Below, in pieces: positions 6,058 through 7,963 of a stretch of 7,963 nucleotides of DNA; the stretch's first letter is position 1; the number at the start of each line of letters is the position of its first letter. The stretch spans positions 1 through 7,963 of the forward strand of contig CAMURM010000056.1 of assembly GCA_947097535.1 (NCBI GenBank), given 5' to 3'. The notes below the pieces were generated by a model. It was not told the origin of the DNA. It saw only the letters and a list, made by a program, of their open reading frames with translations, and searched no databases. The position numbers and the translations under genes are program-made. This DNA is from an uncultured Selenomonas sp. GTDB lineage: Bacteria > Bacillota > Negativicutes > Selenomonadales > Selenomonadaceae.

Positions 6058-6930
6058 TCAGACGAAAAGCTCGATCGCGCGCGGCACGACCTCGACCTGC
6101 ATGGGGAGCGGCGGTCCCTGCTCGCCGTCGACGTCGCTCAGGAGCGGCGCGTCCGCCTCGATGGAAAAGCGCTCCGCCTGCAGATAGAGCACATTCTTCT
6201 CCGAGATGCCTTTGCCCGCGACGATTTCTGCCGTCAGAGCGACGAGCTCGGGCAGGCTGCACTTCTTCACGAGCAGGAGGTCGAGCTTGCCGTCGTCGAT
6301 GCTCGCGCGCGCCGCCACGTTGCTGAAGCTGCCAACGACGCCGCTGTTGGCGATGACGAAGAGGAATCCTTCCACCTCGTGCATTTCACCGTCCGCCTCG
6401 ATGGAGAACTTCACCGAGCGGAACTTCGGCAGCTCGCTGATGCCCTTCAGATAATACGCCATCTTGCCCAGCGTGTTTTTCAGCCGCACATCAACCTCGT
6501 GCGCGATATTCGTCATGACGCCGGCGCTTGCCACATTGATGAAGTACGCCTCGCCGAGGCGCCCGAGATCGGCGCGTATCGTCTTGCGCACGAGGATGCG
6601 CTCGATATACGCATCAAGCTCGCCGATGAGGCCAAGGTACGTCGCAAAATCGTTCGACGTACCGCTGCCGATGATCGCCAGCGGCACGTCGATCGTCTCG
6701 CGCACGAGCACGTTGATGACCTCGTGCACCGTGCCGTCGCCGCCTGCGACGAGGATGCCCTCAGCGCCCGACTCGCGCGCATAGAGAGCGAGATCAGAGA
6801 GCTCCTTGCTCGTGCGGTAGAGCATGAGAAAAGCGCCGCGCTTCTGAAAGTGCCAGACCATCTCATCGAGGCGCTGTTTGAACGCGGCATTGCCCGAAAC
6901 GGGATTGTAGACCAGCAGGAACTTCCTCAT
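6058..6930 (-). CDS. YegS/DgkB-family lipid kinase
   Basis: A 290-aa diacylglycerol-kinase-catalytic-domain protein, near the usual family length. Such enzymes phosphorylate diacylglycerol or related lipids with ATP at the inner face of the membrane. Visible motifs: NPVSG (9-13), GGDGT (63-67, nucleotide-binding and catalytic), GSGTSNDFATYLG (88-100), the IDDGKLDLLLVK segment (211-222) and VDGE (267-270) close to the C-terminal beta domain. The third motif has GSGTSNDFA where many members read LGTxNDFAR, a variation compatible with activity. The ATG at 6928-6930 is chosen with GGAGG 7 bases upstream; a GTG directly before it is too close to that site. The start overlaps the upstream stop as TGATG, so translation is probably coupled to the flippase gene. 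The true lipid substrate is not evident; undecaprenol or other lipid alcohols remain possible. Confidence 0.92.
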   Translation of the reverse strand: MRKFLLVYNPVSGNAAFKQRLDEMVWHFQKRGAFLMLYRTSKELSDLALYARESGAEGILVAGGDGTVHEVINVLVRETIDVPLAIIGSGTSNDFATYLGLIGELDAYIERILVRKTIRADLGRLGEAYFINVASAGVMTNIAHEVDVRLKNTLGKMAYYLKGISELPKFRSVKFSIEADGEMHEVEGFLFVIANSGVVGSFSNVAARASIDDGKLDLLLVKKCSLPELVALTAEIVAGKGISEKNVLYLQAERFSIEADAPLLSDVDGEQGPPLPMQVEVVPRAIELFV

Positions 6931-7963
6931 CACTTCGCCTCCTCAGCCGTATGAAAGACGCCGATGCGCCGCAAAAAACGAATGCTCAAAGAGCCGATGA
7001 ACGGGATGCGCGCCATATCCTCCTCCAAAAGCCCGCGGATGAGGAGCAGCACAGCAAAGTAAACGACAACACCGACGAACACAGCACCGAAGGTCGCGAC
7101 AGCATTGACGGCGAGCATCTCCATGACCACGTTGTAGAAGAGATGCACTGCACCCGCCATGACGGCGGCGGCGATCACCGTCTTGAGGAGCTGCAGAAGC
7201 TCCATGCGGTAGCCGATGTAGCGCCAGATGAAGTAGAGGTTGATGACGGCGGCGACGCCCATGTCCGCCGCCGTCGCCCACGCCGCTCCCATGATGCCGA
7301 GCCACGGGATCGCCGTCAGCACCCAGTTGAGGACGACCTTGACGACGGCTGCGAGGATCATGTTGACCATCGGAATCGTCGGATGTCCGAGTCCCTGCAG
7401 AACCGCCGTCGACACCTGATGAAGCCCGAGCAGCACAATGGAAAACGACGAGATGAGCACGGCAGGTCCTGCCCCTGGCGCATTGTAGATGAGCGTCGAG
7501 ATCGGCGTCGCGAGCACGAGCACGACGACGAACGCCGGGAAACACACGAAGTTCGATATGCGCACGGCAGCCGCCGTCTGATTGTAGACGCGCTGCGTAT
7601 CCTGCAAGGCGCGCGCCTCCGAGATGGCGGGCACGATGCTCACCGCCAAAGACGCCGTGAGGATCGTTGCGAGATTGACGAGCGGCACCGCCATGCCTGT
7701 CAGATAGCCGAAGAGCTCCGTCGCCTGCGGCACCGTGTAGCCCGCGACTTCGAGGCGCTGCGGCACGATCAAAAGATCGAGATTCGAGACGATCGGCAGC
7801 ATGATGCTCGCCGCCGAGACGGGCAGTGCGAGCGAAAAGATGCGTTTGACAATCGCCCCGAGTGGCTCCGGCTTTGCCCCGGGCGGCGGCGCTAGCGTCG
7901 GCCCGTATTGGCGCTCGATGTCCTTGTCGAGCTTCAAATGATAGTAGACGAGCCCCAAAAGTC
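6930..7963 (-). CDS. SpoVB/MurJ-superfamily polysaccharide flippase, N-terminus outside window
   Basis: The C-terminal 343 or so residues of a MATE/MOP-type exporter; the frame is open to the window edge, so the N-terminus is missing. Full-length relatives have roughly 500 residues and 12-14 membrane helices. About eight hydrophobic segments are visible, including LALPVSAASIMLPIVSNLDLLIV, GYLTGMAVPLVNLATILTASLAVSIVPAISEA, VLQGLGHPTIPMVNMILAAVVKVVLNWVL and FGAVFVGVVVYFAVLLLIRG. The LALPVSAA start of one bundle and the SLAVSIVPAISEA segment are typical of SpoVB-type members of the polysaccharide-synthesis family. These flip undecaprenyl-linked cell-wall or surface-glycan precursors across the cytoplasmic membrane; which precursor cannot be told, and a sporulation role should not be assumed. 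The stop overlaps the lipid-kinase start, marking an operon. Confidence 0.88.
   Translation of the reverse strand, partial: LLGLVYYHLKLDKDIERQYGPTLAPPPGAKPEPLGAIVKRIFSLALPVSAASIMLPIVSNLDLLIVPQRLEVAGYTVPQATELFGYLTGMAVPLVNLATILTASLAVSIVPAISEARALQDTQRVYNQTAAAVRISNFVCFPAFVVVLVLATPISTLIYNAPGAGPAVLISSFSIVLLGLHQVSTAVLQGLGHPTIPMVNMILAAVVKVVLNWVLTAIPWLGIMGAAWATAADMGVAAVINLYFIWRYIGYRMELLQLLKTVIAAAVMAGAVHLFYNVVMEMLAVNAVATFGAVFVGVVVYFAVLLLIRGLLEEDMARIPFIGSLSIRFLRRIGVFHTAEEAK

Noticed and set aside
5947..6954. Plus-strand open frame of 335 codons opposite the lipid kinase
   Set aside because: It begins inside the terminator region and is the mirror of a gene with all kinase motifs.
6951..7895. Plus-strand open frame of 314 codons opposite the flippase
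   Set aside because: Its composition (runs of Arg, Asp, His) is an antisense artefact; the minus strand codes for a clear membrane protein.

Overview
The window looks like chromosome of a G+C-rich Firmicute, most plausibly a diderm Negativicute (Selenomonas-like). That placement is an inference from three things: Firmicute-type competence genes (comEA, comEC), an SpoVB-type flippase and a Firmicute-style HTH protein; G+C-biased third codon positions; and strong GGAGG-type ribosome binding sites with sigma-A-like promoters. No rRNA, tRNA, CRISPR array, transposase or phage gene was seen.

Every gene I can support lies on the minus strand, so transcription runs from high to low coordinates. Read in that direction: (1) a flippase of the SpoVB/MurJ superfamily, cut by the right window edge, is joined by a TGATG stop/start overlap to a YegS/DgkB-type lipid kinase, and the pair ends at a strong rho-independent terminator (5970-6008). 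(2) A 189-aa orphan HTH protein follows, ending near a perfect 17-bp palindrome (5193-5209). (3) Next is a 156-aa membrane-anchored acidic and coiled-coil protein of unknown function, ending in a terminator (about 4593-4625) whose tail already holds the -35 box of the next gene. (4) The DNA-uptake locus comes next: comEA, a 160-bp imperfect palindromic element, an A+T-richer secreted protein with an internal duplication, and comEC. Natural-transformation receptor and channel genes therefore flank an unusual insert. (5) Last is a MaoC-like hotdog protein with a near-consensus promoter, whose frame stops at a TAG shortly after the catalytic motif.

Functionally, ComEA binds incoming double-stranded DNA at the envelope and ComEC forms the inner-membrane channel for the single strand. 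The protein between them has a signal peptide and could act in the same envelope compartment, but no function can be assigned. The flippase and lipid kinase are a likely envelope-lipid pair. The best candidates for something undescribed are the palindromic element with the secreted protein inside the comEA-comEC locus, the HTH protein with its conserved-looking C-terminal domain, and the interrupted hotdog gene.
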